A stretch of 64,000 nt of DNA, from contig NZ_QKKX01000046.1 in the NCBI RefSeq assembly GCF_003434305.1, positions 1 through 64,000 of the forward strand, given 5' to 3'. Shown here one piece after another: positions 16,507 to 24,856 of this stretch. The position numbers were made by a program, and so were the translations under genes. Position 1 is the stretch's first letter. Each line of letters starts with the position of its first letter. The notes under the pieces were generated by a model. That model saw only the letters and a list, made by a program, of their open reading frames with translations, did not search any database and was not told the DNA's origin. The DNA comes from Micromonospora sp. MW-13 (GTDB taxonomy: Bacteria; Actinomycetota; Actinomycetes; Mycobacteriales; Micromonosporaceae).

Positions 16507-16930
16507 ATTGTCTCCTCGTGCTGTGCCGCCGGGCAGGTCTTTCTAGTGGTTTGTCCCGTCACTGTCTGTCAGTTTGCGGCGGGGGACGGGCGGGCGATGG
16601 CCGCGGGGCGGTCGGGTGCCGGGCTGCCAACCCCACCTATTCTAGCGTTCTCAGCAGGCACGTTGGAGCGGCCGGCGGCCGTGCTCGCGTCCGGCGCCGT
16701 CCGAGGGAGCGCGCCACAGCGGGTGACCGCCCGGTTTTGGCCAGTTGGCCATGCGCCTGGGGAAGAGACTATCCATCCGTCGGCTGACGTGATTCGGGCC
16801 ACGTGTGACTCTCTTACGACCGATCCGCCATAGCGCAACCGCTGTCGGCGTATTGGCTTGCGACGAGCCCTTCCGGTCGGCAGCTCCATAGCGGGTGGCC
16901 GATCACAAATACATGATCGGGAGATGAATC
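16507..16930. promoter_or_regulatory. 424-base divergent control region, pucR2 / ABC operon
   Basis: No gene is seen. The heptamer TTGGCCA occurs twice with one base between (16737-16743 and 16745-16751), making a repeated TGGCCA palindrome. About 18 bases after the second copy is CTATCC, a poor -10. The same heptamer recurs at 22643-22649, upstream of hyuA. It may be a regulator site shared within the regulon (speculative). GGGAG precedes the GTG start of the binding-protein gene. Confidence 0.35.
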
Positions 16931-18013
16931 GTGACCAGGAGAATATCCCGGCGGGCCTTGCTGCCGCTCCTGTTGGCTCCGGTGGTGGCGCTTTCGGCGT
17001 GCTCGACGGGAGGCGACTCGGACGGCGTCGGCGACGGTGAGACCACCATTCGTCTGATGGCGTACGCGACCGGCGGCTTCAAAGAGAAGTACCTCAAGTC
17101 GGTTGTTGAGCAGTTCGAGAAGACAAACCCCGGCATCAAGGTGGAATACGACGGCGTCGTCTCGTCCGCCGAGATGCTCGGCCGGCTTCGTACGCAGAAG
17201 AGCAATCCGACGATCGACGTTGTGATCATGGATCTGTCGGTGGCTGAGAGCGCCAACAAGGAGAACATCTTCGCGCCGCTGGACCCGGCGGCCGTCCCCA
17301 ACATGAAAGACCTCAGCGAGCACGCGAAGGTGCGGGACAACTTCGGTCCCGGTGTCACGTTCGACAACCTGACGCTCGCCTACAACACCAAGGCCGTGAC
17401 CACCGCGCCGACGTCCTGGAACGACCTCTGGGACCCCGCTCACAAGGGGAAGGTCTCGATCAGCGCGCCACCCCAGCTGGACGGTATCGGGCTGACCGTG
17501 ATCCTCGGCGACATGCTGGGCGTGGACTACCAGCGCTCCATCGACCCCGTGGTCGGGCGCCTGCGCGAGCTGGCGCCCTCCGTGCAGACCTGGAACCCGC
17601 AGCCAGACACCTACACGCTCGTCAAGTCCGGGCAGGTCAGCCTGGCCCTGGCCTGGAACGCGCGCAGCCAGCTACAGCGTGACCTGTCCGACGGCGCGCT
17701 GGGGGTCGCCCTCCCGAAGGAGGGCAGCATCATGCAGGTCAACACCATCAATCTCGTCAAGGGCAGCAAGCGGGCGAGCGCCGCGCAGACCTTCATCAAC
17801 TACGCCCTCGGCCCCGAGGCGCAGGCCGCGTTCGCCGCGGAGATGTTCTACGCCCCGACCAACACCCTGACCAAGGTCAGTGACGCGGTCGCCCAGCGGA
17901 CCGTGATGACGCCGGAGAAGCTCGAAACCATGATCCCCGTCGACTGGAACTGGCTCGCCGAGCACCGTGCCCAGTGGACCGACATCTGGCGCGAGGACGT
18001 CATCTCGAAGTAG
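16931..18013 (+). CDS. ABC transporter substrate-binding lipoprotein, PotD type
   Basis: An extracellular solute-binding protein of 360 residues that captures the substrate for the importer encoded next. The N-terminus has a twin-arginine-containing stretch TRRISRR, a hydrophobic segment, and the lipobox LSAC at residues 22-25, so it is a lipid-anchored protein. The body matches family 1 polyamine/Fe-type binding proteins: IRLMAYATGGFKEKYLKSV, LAYNTKAV, and the SWNDLWDP segment typical of PotD/PotF relatives. The GTG start at 16931 has GGGAG upstream. It is followed by ATPase and two permease genes in the spermidine/putrescine order. The ligand is likely a small cationic or amide compound but cannot be named. 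Confidence 0.92.
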   Translation: MTRRISRRALLPLLLAPVVALSACSTGGDSDGVGDGETTIRLMAYATGGFKEKYLKSVVEQFEKTNPGIKVEYDGVVSSAEMLGRLRTQKSNPTIDVVIMDLSVAESANKENIFAPLDPAAVPNMKDLSEHAKVRDNFGPGVTFDNLTLAYNTKAVTTAPTSWNDLWDPAHKGKVSISAPPQLDGIGLTVILGDMLGVDYQRSIDPVVGRLRELAPSVQTWNPQPDTYTLVKSGQVSLALAWNARSQLQRDLSDGALGVALPKEGSIMQVNTINLVKGSKRASAAQTFINYALGPEAQAAFAAEMFYAPTNTLTKVSDAVAQRTVMTPEKLETMIPVDWNWLAEHRAQWTDIWREDVISK

Positions 18014-18038
18014 TTCCGCCCACGTCGAGGAGTCCAGC

Positions 18039-19106
18039 GTGGAAGACGCCTATCTCGTACTAAGCAAGCTGACCAAGACATATCCGAACCAGCCCCGGCC
18101 GGCGGTGCGTGATGTCGACATCGACGTCGCGCGAGGCGAGTTCATCTCGCTGCTCGGGCCGTCGGGCTGCGGGAAGACGACGACCCTGCGGATGATCGCG
18201 GGTCTGATCGTTCCCACCTCCGGCGGTATCCGTGTCGGCCGCGTCGACATGACCAACCGCCCCGTGCACAAGCGGGACATGGGCATGGTGTTCCAGTCCT
18301 ACGCGTTGTTTCCCCACATGTCGGTAGGGGAGAACGTCGACTTCGGGTTGCAGATGCGCCGGATCCCCAAGAGCGAACGCCGGCGCCGGGTCGCCGAAGC
18401 GCTCGACATGGTCCATCTGACCCACCTCGCGAACCGCCGGGTGAGCCAGCTCTCCGGCGGGCAGGCCCAGCGGATCGCCCTGGCCCGGGCGTTGGTGATC
18501 GAGCCGACCGTGCTGCTGCTGGACGAGCCGCTGAGCAACCTCGACGCGAAGCTCCGCGAGGAACTGCGCGTCGAGATCCGGCGCATCCAGCAGGAAACCG
18601 GGATCACGACGGTGTTCGTCACCCACGACCAGGACGAGGCCCTCGCGATGTCGGACCGCCTGGTGGTGATGTCCGAGGGGCGTGTCGAGCAGGTGGGCGA
18701 GCCGTGGGCGGTCTACGAGACACCGAGGAACCGGTTCGTCGCGGACTTCATCGGCAGGACCAACTTGTTCGACGGGCTGGCCGTCGGCCGCGACGACGGC
18801 CTGCTGCGCGTCGCGGTCGAGGGGCTCGGCACGCTGTCGGTACGGACGCCGGAAACCGGTCGGACGAGTGTCACCGTGATGGTACGGCCGCATCGCGTCC
18901 AGCTGGAGCCCGTCGAGCAGCTGGCGAACGAACTGAAGGGGCGCGTCGTCCAGTCGAGCTACCTGGGCGACGTGGAGTCCGTGGTGGTGGAGGTCGACGG
19001 CGTCCGCATCACCGCCGAGCGGACGCACAGCGGTCGCCCGCTCGCGCTCGGGGCTGAGGTCAGGCTTGGATGGGGTGACACGGATGCGTACGTCATCCCG
19101 CAGTAG
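18039..19106 (+). CDS. ABC transporter ATP-binding protein, PotA type
   Basis: The energising subunit of the importer, 355 residues. Walker A is GPSGCGKTTT near residue 40, the Q-loop is VFQSYALFPHMSV, the ABC signature is LSGGQAQRIALARAL near 140, Walker B is VLLLDEP, and the H-loop is VTHD. A C-terminal TOBE domain (about 280-350) is typical of polyamine/iron/spermidine ATPases. Translation starts at GTG 18039 behind GAGGAG, not at the upstream in-frame Met that lies inside the binding-protein gene. It overlaps the first permease gene by 23 bases. Confidence 0.95.
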   Translation: MEDAYLVLSKLTKTYPNQPRPAVRDVDIDVARGEFISLLGPSGCGKTTTLRMIAGLIVPTSGGIRVGRVDMTNRPVHKRDMGMVFQSYALFPHMSVGENVDFGLQMRRIPKSERRRRVAEALDMVHLTHLANRRVSQLSGGQAQRIALARALVIEPTVLLLDEPLSNLDAKLREELRVEIRRIQQETGITTVFVTHDQDEALAMSDRLVVMSEGRVEQVGEPWAVYETPRNRFVADFIGRTNLFDGLAVGRDDGLLRVAVEGLGTLSVRTPETGRTSVTVMVRPHRVQLEPVEQLANELKGRVVQSSYLGDVESVVVEVDGVRITAERTHSGRPLALGAEVRLGWGDTDAYVIPQ

Positions 19107-19959
19107 CGGGGGCCGCACCTCCAGGGCGGCGCGGGCCGCCCTGCTCGCCCCCGGCCTGGTGGCCATCGGGGTCAGCTTCCTCGTGCCGCTGGCGTGGCTG
19201 GCCCGCATGTCCTTGAACCGGACCGTCGGGTCGGCCGAGCTCCAGTCGGCGGTGAGCCCGCAGTCCTACGTCGACGTGCTGACCGACGAGTTCGTGTGGA
19301 AGATCGCCTGGCAGACGCTGCAACTCGGGGTCCTGGTCACGGTGCTGGCGATCGCGGTGTCGTACCCCATCGCGCTCTTCCTCGCCCGGACGCGCTCGCG
19401 CCTGCGCGGGCTCCTGATGGCGTTGGCCATCGCGCCGCTGCTGACGTCGTCGGTCGTGCGTACCTTCGGCTGGCTGACCCTGCTCTCCGACGACGGGGTC
19501 GTGAACTCGGTCCTGAGCGGGCTCGGTGTCACCAGCGAGCCGCTCACGCTCACCAACAATCGCACCGGTGTGGTCATCGCACTCGTCGAGATCATGATGC
19601 CGTACGCCATCATCGCGATGATCGCCGGATTCGGGCGGGTGTCGAAGGACCTGGAGGACGCGGCCGGATCGCTCGGCGCGGGCCGGCTGCGCTGCTTCCT
19701 CCGGATCACCTTTCCGCTGAGCCTGCCGGGCGTCCTCACCGGGGCGTTGATGGTCTTCGTGCTGACCATCTCCGCGTTCGTCACACCACGTCTCATGGGT
19801 GGGGGCCGGGTGTTCGTGATCGCCACCGAGATCTTCGACCAGGCGACCACGACGCTGGACTGGCCCCGCGCGTCGGCACTCTCGATCCTCTTGCTTTTCC
19901 TCTTCGGAGTGTTCCTGGTGTTGTACCAGCGACTCTTCCGCCTGGTGGAAGGACGGTAG
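19084..19959 (+). CDS. ABC transporter permease 1, PotB type
   Basis: An inner-membrane permease of 291 residues with six TM segments and the EAA-type cytoplasmic loop LEDAAGSLGAGRLRCFLRITFPL near residues 190-212, which docks on the ATPase. The arrangement of a PotB-like followed by a PotC-like permease is standard. ATG 19084 is my choice; GTG 19075 and TTG 19066 are in frame and possible. The gene starts inside the end of the ATPase gene and precedes the second permease by 5 bases. Confidence 0.93.
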   Translation: MRTSSRSSGGRTSRAARAALLAPGLVAIGVSFLVPLAWLARMSLNRTVGSAELQSAVSPQSYVDVLTDEFVWKIAWQTLQLGVLVTVLAIAVSYPIALFLARTRSRLRGLLMALAIAPLLTSSVVRTFGWLTLLSDDGVVNSVLSGLGVTSEPLTLTNNRTGVVIALVEIMMPYAIIAMIAGFGRVSKDLEDAAGSLGAGRLRCFLRITFPLSLPGVLTGALMVFVLTISAFVTPRLMGGGRVFVIATEIFDQATTTLDWPRASALSILLLFLFGVFLVLYQRLFRLVEGR

Positions 19960-19964
19960 CCGAC

Positions 19965-20771
19965 GTGAAATACCTGCCTGAAGCGATCTACCGCACCATC
20001 GGGGCCGTCGTGGTCATCGCCTGCTACCTGTTCCTGCTGGCACCGCTGCTCGTGGTCTTCGTCATCTCCTTCGACGCCGGCGCCAACCTCGAGTTCCCGC
20101 CCAAGGAATGGTCCCTGCGGTGGTACGCCGAGCTGGCCGGCAACAGCGAGTTCCTCGAGGGACTGCGGGTGTCACTGGTGCTCGGCCTGGTCGTGACAGC
20201 TGTCTCGCTCATCGTCGGGGTCACCGCCGCGCTCGCGCTCACCCGGTACGACTTCACCGGACGCGACGGCCTGGTCGGTCTGTTCACCTCGCCGCTGCTG
20301 CTCCCGAGCGTCGTGCTGGGCCTGGCCCTGCTGCTGGTGCTCGGGCCGGTGGGTCTGGTCGGCACGTATCCCGGCCTGGTCCTCGCGCACCTGAGCCTGA
20401 CCATCCCGTACGTGGTCCGCACCGTGATGATGAGCCTCAACGCGGTGGACGCCTCCTGCGAGCAGGCGGCCCGGACGCTCGGCGCCAGCCCGTTCACCAC
20501 CTTCCGCCGGATCACCCTTCCGTTGATCACGCCTGGTCTGATCGCCGGTGGGGCGCTGTCGTTCATCATCTCCTTCGACGAGGCGGTGGTGTCGCTGTTC
20601 GTGGTCGGCACGGGCCGCACCACGCTGCCCGTGGTGGTGTTCCGCTACGTCTCGAACAACACCGACCCGCAGGTCGCCGCGTTGTCGGTGGTGCTCATCG
20701 TCTTCTCGCTCGCGGCCGTCGTGTTGATCGAACGGGCGCTCGGGCTCAAGCGTGTGCTGAGCAGGGCGTGA
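19965..20771 (+). CDS. ABC transporter permease 2, PotC type
   Basis: The second permease, 268 residues, with six TM segments. The EAA loop reads CEQAARTLGASPFTTFRRIT near residues 165-185. It pairs with permease 1 to form the channel. The start is GTG 19965, with GGAAGGACGG upstream in the end of the previous gene. It is followed immediately by the phosphotriesterase-like gene, so hydrolase and importer share one transcript. This links hydrolysis to the imported compound. Confidence 0.93.
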   Translation: MKYLPEAIYRTIGAVVVIACYLFLLAPLLVVFVISFDAGANLEFPPKEWSLRWYAELAGNSEFLEGLRVSLVLGLVVTAVSLIVGVTAALALTRYDFTGRDGLVGLFTSPLLLPSVVLGLALLLVLGPVGLVGTYPGLVLAHLSLTIPYVVRTVMMSLNAVDASCEQAARTLGASPFTTFRRITLPLITPGLIAGGALSFIISFDEAVVSLFVVGTGRTTLPVVVFRYVSNNTDPQVAALSVVLIVFSLAAVVLIERALGLKRVLSRA

Positions 20772-20776
20772 CGGCC

Positions 20777-21781
20777 ATGGCGGAGATCATGACTGCGACC
20801 GGCGCCGTCGACGCCGCCGGGCTCGGCCTGACCCTCATGCACGAGCACCTCTTCATCAACCTGTTGCGCGAGTATCGGGGCACCGGGCTGATCCAGGACT
20901 TCCCGTTGGTGCGGTCCGAACTCGACCGCTACCGGGAGGCGGGCGGTGTGACGGTGGTGGACGTGACCCCTGCGGAGTTGACCTGGGGAGCGAGCCCGGA
21001 CCCGAACGGCGTCTACCGCCCGGGTGGTGGGCTGGCCGCGGCCTCGGCCGAGCACACCAGGGCCCCGGACAACGTCGCGGCCCTGCGTGAACTGTCGGTG
21101 GCGACCGGCGTGCAGATCGTTCTCGGGACCGGGTACTACCGTGATCCCTACCTCGCGTCCGAGGACTTCGACCGCAGGAGCGTCGGCGCCATCTCGGAGT
21201 TGCTGGTCCGCGACCTGTGCGACGGGTTCGCCGGGACCTCGATCCGCGCCGGTCTCATCGGCGAGGTCGGCGCGGACCAGTGGTTCATCTCGGCCAGGGA
21301 GGAGCGGAACCTGCGTGCCTCGGCCCAGGCGAGCCGGCGTACCGGGGCGGCGATCAGCACCCACGCGGCGCGCTGGCCGGTGGGTCGACAGCAACTCGAC
21401 CTGCTGCTGGAGGAAGGGGTGCCGCCCGACCGCGTGATCATCGGTCACTGCGACACGGTGAACATCCCGGAATACCACCTGGATCTGGCGAGGAGCGGCT
21501 GCTACGTGCAGTTCGACACCATCCGGCCGGGCTCGGAGTTCGCGCTGGAAACGCGGGTCACGCACGTGGTGTCGTTGATCCGGGCCGGCTTCATCGATCG
21601 CGTACTCCTCAGTCACGACGTGTGCGGTAGGGATCACCTGACGGCGTACGGCGGGGGAGGTTTCAGTTACATCCCCGAGCGGTTCTCCCAGCGGTTGCTG
21701 CGGGCCGGTGTCGATTACGGGGAACTGGAACACATTCTCGTCCGGAATCCGCGGCGAGCGCTGTCGGGGGAGGCGGGATGA
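20777..21781 (+). CDS. Phosphotriesterase-like metallohydrolase (lactonase/amidohydrolase candidate)
   Basis: A binuclear metal TIM-barrel hydrolase of 334 residues in the phosphotriesterase family. Metal ligands visible are the HEH pair in TLMHEHLF near residue 20, STHAAR and IGHCD histidines in the middle, and the terminal aspartate in LSHDVCGRDH. The bridging position, a carbamylated Lys in classic phosphotriesterase, appears as glutamate in GLIGEVGADQ, as in several lactonase-like subgroups. Family members open lactones or hydrolyse phosphoesters and amides. GTG 20768 (overlapping the permease stop) is an alternative start. In this operon it may open a lactone or cyclic intermediate. Substrate not readable. 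Confidence 0.85.
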   Translation: MAEIMTATGAVDAAGLGLTLMHEHLFINLLREYRGTGLIQDFPLVRSELDRYREAGGVTVVDVTPAELTWGASPDPNGVYRPGGGLAAASAEHTRAPDNVAALRELSVATGVQIVLGTGYYRDPYLASEDFDRRSVGAISELLVRDLCDGFAGTSIRAGLIGEVGADQWFISAREERNLRASAQASRRTGAAISTHAARWPVGRQQLDLLLEEGVPPDRVIIGHCDTVNIPEYHLDLARSGCYVQFDTIRPGSEFALETRVTHVVSLIRAGFIDRVLLSHDVCGRDHLTAYGGGGFSYIPERFSQRLLRAGVDYGELEHILVRNPRRALSGEAG

Positions 21782-22686
21782 CGGCGTCCCGTGATTTCGA
21801 GCAGACCGTCCGGATGGCGGTGCGATTCTCTGATCTCGATGTCGCGGGGCACGTCAACAACGTCGCCTGGATGAGGTTCGTCCAGGTCGGGGTGTCGCAG
21901 GTGCTCGCCGCCCGGCGGGCGGGCGCGTCCGGCCGGCCCGGGCACGCGTGGGACCACCGGGAACGCGGGTGGCTGTGGGCGGACGTGCGATACCACCGAG
22001 CGGTCCGGGAGGCCGGAACCCCGATCACCGTCCGGGCCTGGGCCGTCGACCACCGCGATGGGGTCCTCGTCGCCTGCGAGGTGGGTGCCGGCACCCCGGA
22101 CGGGCGGCTGGTCGGCTGCGTCACCGCGCAGGTCCGGGTCGGCCCGCCCGGCCCGGCCGGACTCCCCGCGAGAGCGACTGCGCGCCTCGGGCCCGGACCG
22201 GCCCCGCCGGCTGGGCAGTGGCCGTGGTCGTTGGTCGTCCCGGTCCGCCCGACCGATCAGGCGCACGGCGGATCGCTGGCCCCGCTCGGTGCGGCCGATC
22301 TGCTCCAGGAGGCCCGGCACGACGCGGTGTCCTCGTGGCGGCACGGGATCGACGGCCGCCTGGTCGTGGCCCGAACCGTCCTGGAGTTGACCCAGGCGTC
22401 CCTCGGGACGCGGATACGCCTCGACTCCCGGTGCTCCCGGATCGGCCGCGCGTCCTTCGACCTGGCCTCGCGCGCCGTCGAGTTGGCCAGCGGCGCGGTG
22501 GTGGTCTCGTCGACCACGAGGGTCGCCCGGATCCGGTCCGACTCCGACCAGTCCGCCGCCCCGTGGTCGGCGGCGGAGCGGGCGCTGCTCAGCGAGGTCC
22601 AGCGGGGTGTCGGGCCGGGCTCGCCCGGGCCTGTGGCTCCAATTGGCCACGCCCCGTCCGGCGGTTGTGGACAGATGGATATATGA
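21778..22686 (+). CDS. Acyl-CoA/acyl-ACP thioesterase, double hot-dog
   Basis: A 302-residue protein with two hot-dog domains. The first has the catalytic-type motif VRFSDLDVAGHVNNVAWMRF at residues 15-34, with the Asp used by 4-hydroxybenzoyl-CoA-type thioesterases. The second starts near residue 155 and has PTDQAHGGSLAPLGAADLL. It probably releases a free acid from a CoA ester to recycle CoA or relieve a blocked intermediate. It overlaps the upstream hydrolase by ATGA (21778-21781) and ends 98 bases before hyuA. Substrate unknown. Confidence 0.82.
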   Translation: MTASRDFEQTVRMAVRFSDLDVAGHVNNVAWMRFVQVGVSQVLAARRAGASGRPGHAWDHRERGWLWADVRYHRAVREAGTPITVRAWAVDHRDGVLVACEVGAGTPDGRLVGCVTAQVRVGPPGPAGLPARATARLGPGPAPPAGQWPWSLVVPVRPTDQAHGGSLAPLGAADLLQEARHDAVSSWRHGIDGRLVVARTVLELTQASLGTRIRLDSRCSRIGRASFDLASRAVELASGAVVVSSTTRVARIRSDSDQSAAPWSAAERALLSEVQRGVGPGSPGPVAPIGHAPSGGCGQMDI

Positions 22687-22784
22687 CCTGAAATCCGTAG
22701 CTCATACAGTTGCGGAGGTCGACGGAGAAAATTCAGTCCGGACAAACCCGAGTGCGATGTCTCGCACAGAATTAGGGACACCAG

Positions 22785-24830
22785 ATGTACCGACTTGGAA
22801 TTGACACTGGCGGGACGCACACAGACCTCGTCCTGTTGGACGAAAAGAGCGGTAGAACGTGGGTCGAAAAGGTCCCTTCAACGCCCCGACGGATAGTCGA
22901 CGCCGTACTGTCGGGAGCCGCACGGATTCTCGACAAGGCGGCCATCGAGCCGAAGGACGTACACACGATCGTCTACGGGACAACCGTCGCGGTGAACATG
23001 ATTCTCCAGGGCGAGCGGATCTCGGCGGGCCTGATCACGACCGCCGGATTCGGCGACGTCCTTGAAGTACGGAACTCCTACCGCTACGGCAACATCTATG
23101 ACGTGCAGTGGGAACCGAGCCCGCCGATCATCGAACGGCGTCACTGTTTCGAGGTTCGCCAACGCCACGACTTCCGTGGACAGGAGGTGGAACCGCTCGA
23201 CGAGGAGCAGGTCCGGCAGACCGCTCGGGCGATCAGGGACCTCGGCCTGGAGAGCGTGGCGATCTGCCTGCTCCACGGCTACACCCAGCCCGGCCACGAG
23301 GTGCGGGTGGCGCAGATTCTGGCGGAGGAGTTGCCCGGGCTCCCGGTGTCGTTGTCCTCGGTGGTGAGCCCCCGGATCTCCGAGTACGAGCGCGCCAGCA
23401 CGACCGCCCTGGACGCCTACGTGAAACCGAAGCTGAGCGCCCACTTCGTGGACTTCGCCGAGCAGGCGGAGAAGGCCGGGTTCGGCGCCACGTTGTTGAC
23501 GATGCAGGGCAGCGGGGGCACGTTCAGCCTCAGGCGTGCCGCGGAGCGACCGATCCGCGTGGCCAACTCCGGGCCGGTCGCGGGTGCCATCGCCGGTGCG
23601 TACTTCGCCGCCGAGGTCGACTGCGCCAACGTCATCACCTACGACATGGGCGGTACCAGCACCGACCTGGCAGTGGTGATCGACGGCGCGCCCACCGTCG
23701 TACCCCGTGACGAACTGCTGGGACACCCGATCCAGTTGTCCAGCATCGAGATCACCCCGATCGGGTCCGGCGGGGGGTCGATCGTCTGGATCGACGAGGG
23801 TGGCGCGTTGCGGGTCGGACCGGACAGCGCCGGCGCGAGCCCGGGACCGGTCTGCTACGGCGCCGGCGGGACGCGGCCCACCCTGACCGACGCGGCCGTG
23901 GTCACCGGCCGCCTCAACCCGGACTACTTCCTCGGCGGGCGGCAACGGCTCGACCGGGAGGCCGCCCGCGACGCGCTGGCGCTGTCGCGGGACGACACCG
24001 ACGACTGGGATCCCGAGCGGTGGGCCGCGGGCGCCATCGCGATTGCCGCTGCCGACAGCGTCCGGGCGATCAGGCGGGTCTCCATCGCCCGCGGCCTCGA
24101 CCCCCGTGACTTCGCGATCGTCGGGTTCGGCGGCGCGGGAGGTCTGATCGTCAGCGACGCGGCCCGCGAACTCGGCATCCCGACCGTGGTCATCCCACCG
24201 AACCCCGGCAACGTCTCGGCGATGGGACTGCTGCTGGCGGACCAGAGCTGCGACGCCGTCGCATCGCGGCTCTGCCCGTTGGACGAGGTCGACGTCGGCA
24301 CCGTGACCGAGTGGTTCGACCAGCTTGAGGCCGAGGCGGCGAAGGAACTCCTGTCCGAGGGCATCGCAATGGACCGGATCACGGTGCGGCGCACGGCGGA
24401 ACTGCGCTACCGGGGGCAGAGTTTCGAGCTCGTGGTGCCCTTCGAGAAGGGGTACGGCGACGGGGCACTCGAACACCTGGCCAGCTCCTTCCACCAGCTT
24501 CACGAACAGCGGTACGGCCACGCCTCGCCGAACGACCCGGTGCAACTGGTGAGCCTGCGGGTCTCCGCCGTCGCCACGACCGCCAAGCCGTCGTTCCCGA
24601 GACTGCCCCGAGCAGCCGGCGCCGGTGCCGACGCGGCGGTGAAGGAACGTCGCCCGGTCATGTTCGACCGGAAGATCGACACTCCCGTCTACGACCGGGC
24701 GCTGCTGCGCCCCGGCCATGTCATCGAAGGCCCGGCGATCGTCGAGGAGCCGGGTAGCACCACGGTGCTGTGGCCCGACCAGAGGCTGTCCGTGAGTCCG
24801 ATCGGCACGCTCGTGCTCACCGCGCGCTGA
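22785..24830 (+). CDS. hyuA: Hydantoinase/oxoprolinase family subunit A
   Basis: A 681-residue ATP-dependent amidohydrolase subunit with an actin-like ATPase fold. Order: Hydantoinase_A N-terminal domain (about 1-180) starting GIDTGGTHTDLVLL, then the main domain (about 195-490) with the phosphate-binding YDMGGTSTDLAVV, then a C-terminal domain. Length fits HyuA and the A half of 5-oxoprolinase. The family phosphorylates the ring amide of hydantoins, 5-oxoproline or caprolactam so the B partner can hydrolyse it. The gene is followed by hyuB after 26 bases. Given the aminotransferase/aldehyde dehydrogenase/CoA genes, I favour a lactam such as caprolactam or valerolactam over hydantoin, but this is inference from context. 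Confidence 0.93.
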   Translation: MYRLGIDTGGTHTDLVLLDEKSGRTWVEKVPSTPRRIVDAVLSGAARILDKAAIEPKDVHTIVYGTTVAVNMILQGERISAGLITTAGFGDVLEVRNSYRYGNIYDVQWEPSPPIIERRHCFEVRQRHDFRGQEVEPLDEEQVRQTARAIRDLGLESVAICLLHGYTQPGHEVRVAQILAEELPGLPVSLSSVVSPRISEYERASTTALDAYVKPKLSAHFVDFAEQAEKAGFGATLLTMQGSGGTFSLRRAAERPIRVANSGPVAGAIAGAYFAAEVDCANVITYDMGGTSTDLAVVIDGAPTVVPRDELLGHPIQLSSIEITPIGSGGGSIVWIDEGGALRVGPDSAGASPGPVCYGAGGTRPTLTDAAVVTGRLNPDYFLGGRQRLDREAARDALALSRDDTDDWDPERWAAGAIAIAAADSVRAIRRVSIARGLDPRDFAIVGFGGAGGLIVSDAARELGIPTVVIPPNPGNVSAMGLLLADQSCDAVASRLCPLDEVDVGTVTEWFDQLEAEAAKELLSEGIAMDRITVRRTAELRYRGQSFELVVPFEKGYGDGALEHLASSFHQLHEQRYGHASPNDPVQLVSLRVSAVATTAKPSFPRLPRAAGAGADAAVKERRPVMFDRKIDTPVYDRALLRPGHVIEGPAIVEEPGSTTVLWPDQRLSVSPIGTLVLTAR

Positions 24831-24856
24831 CACCACTTCCGAACAGGATTCAACAC

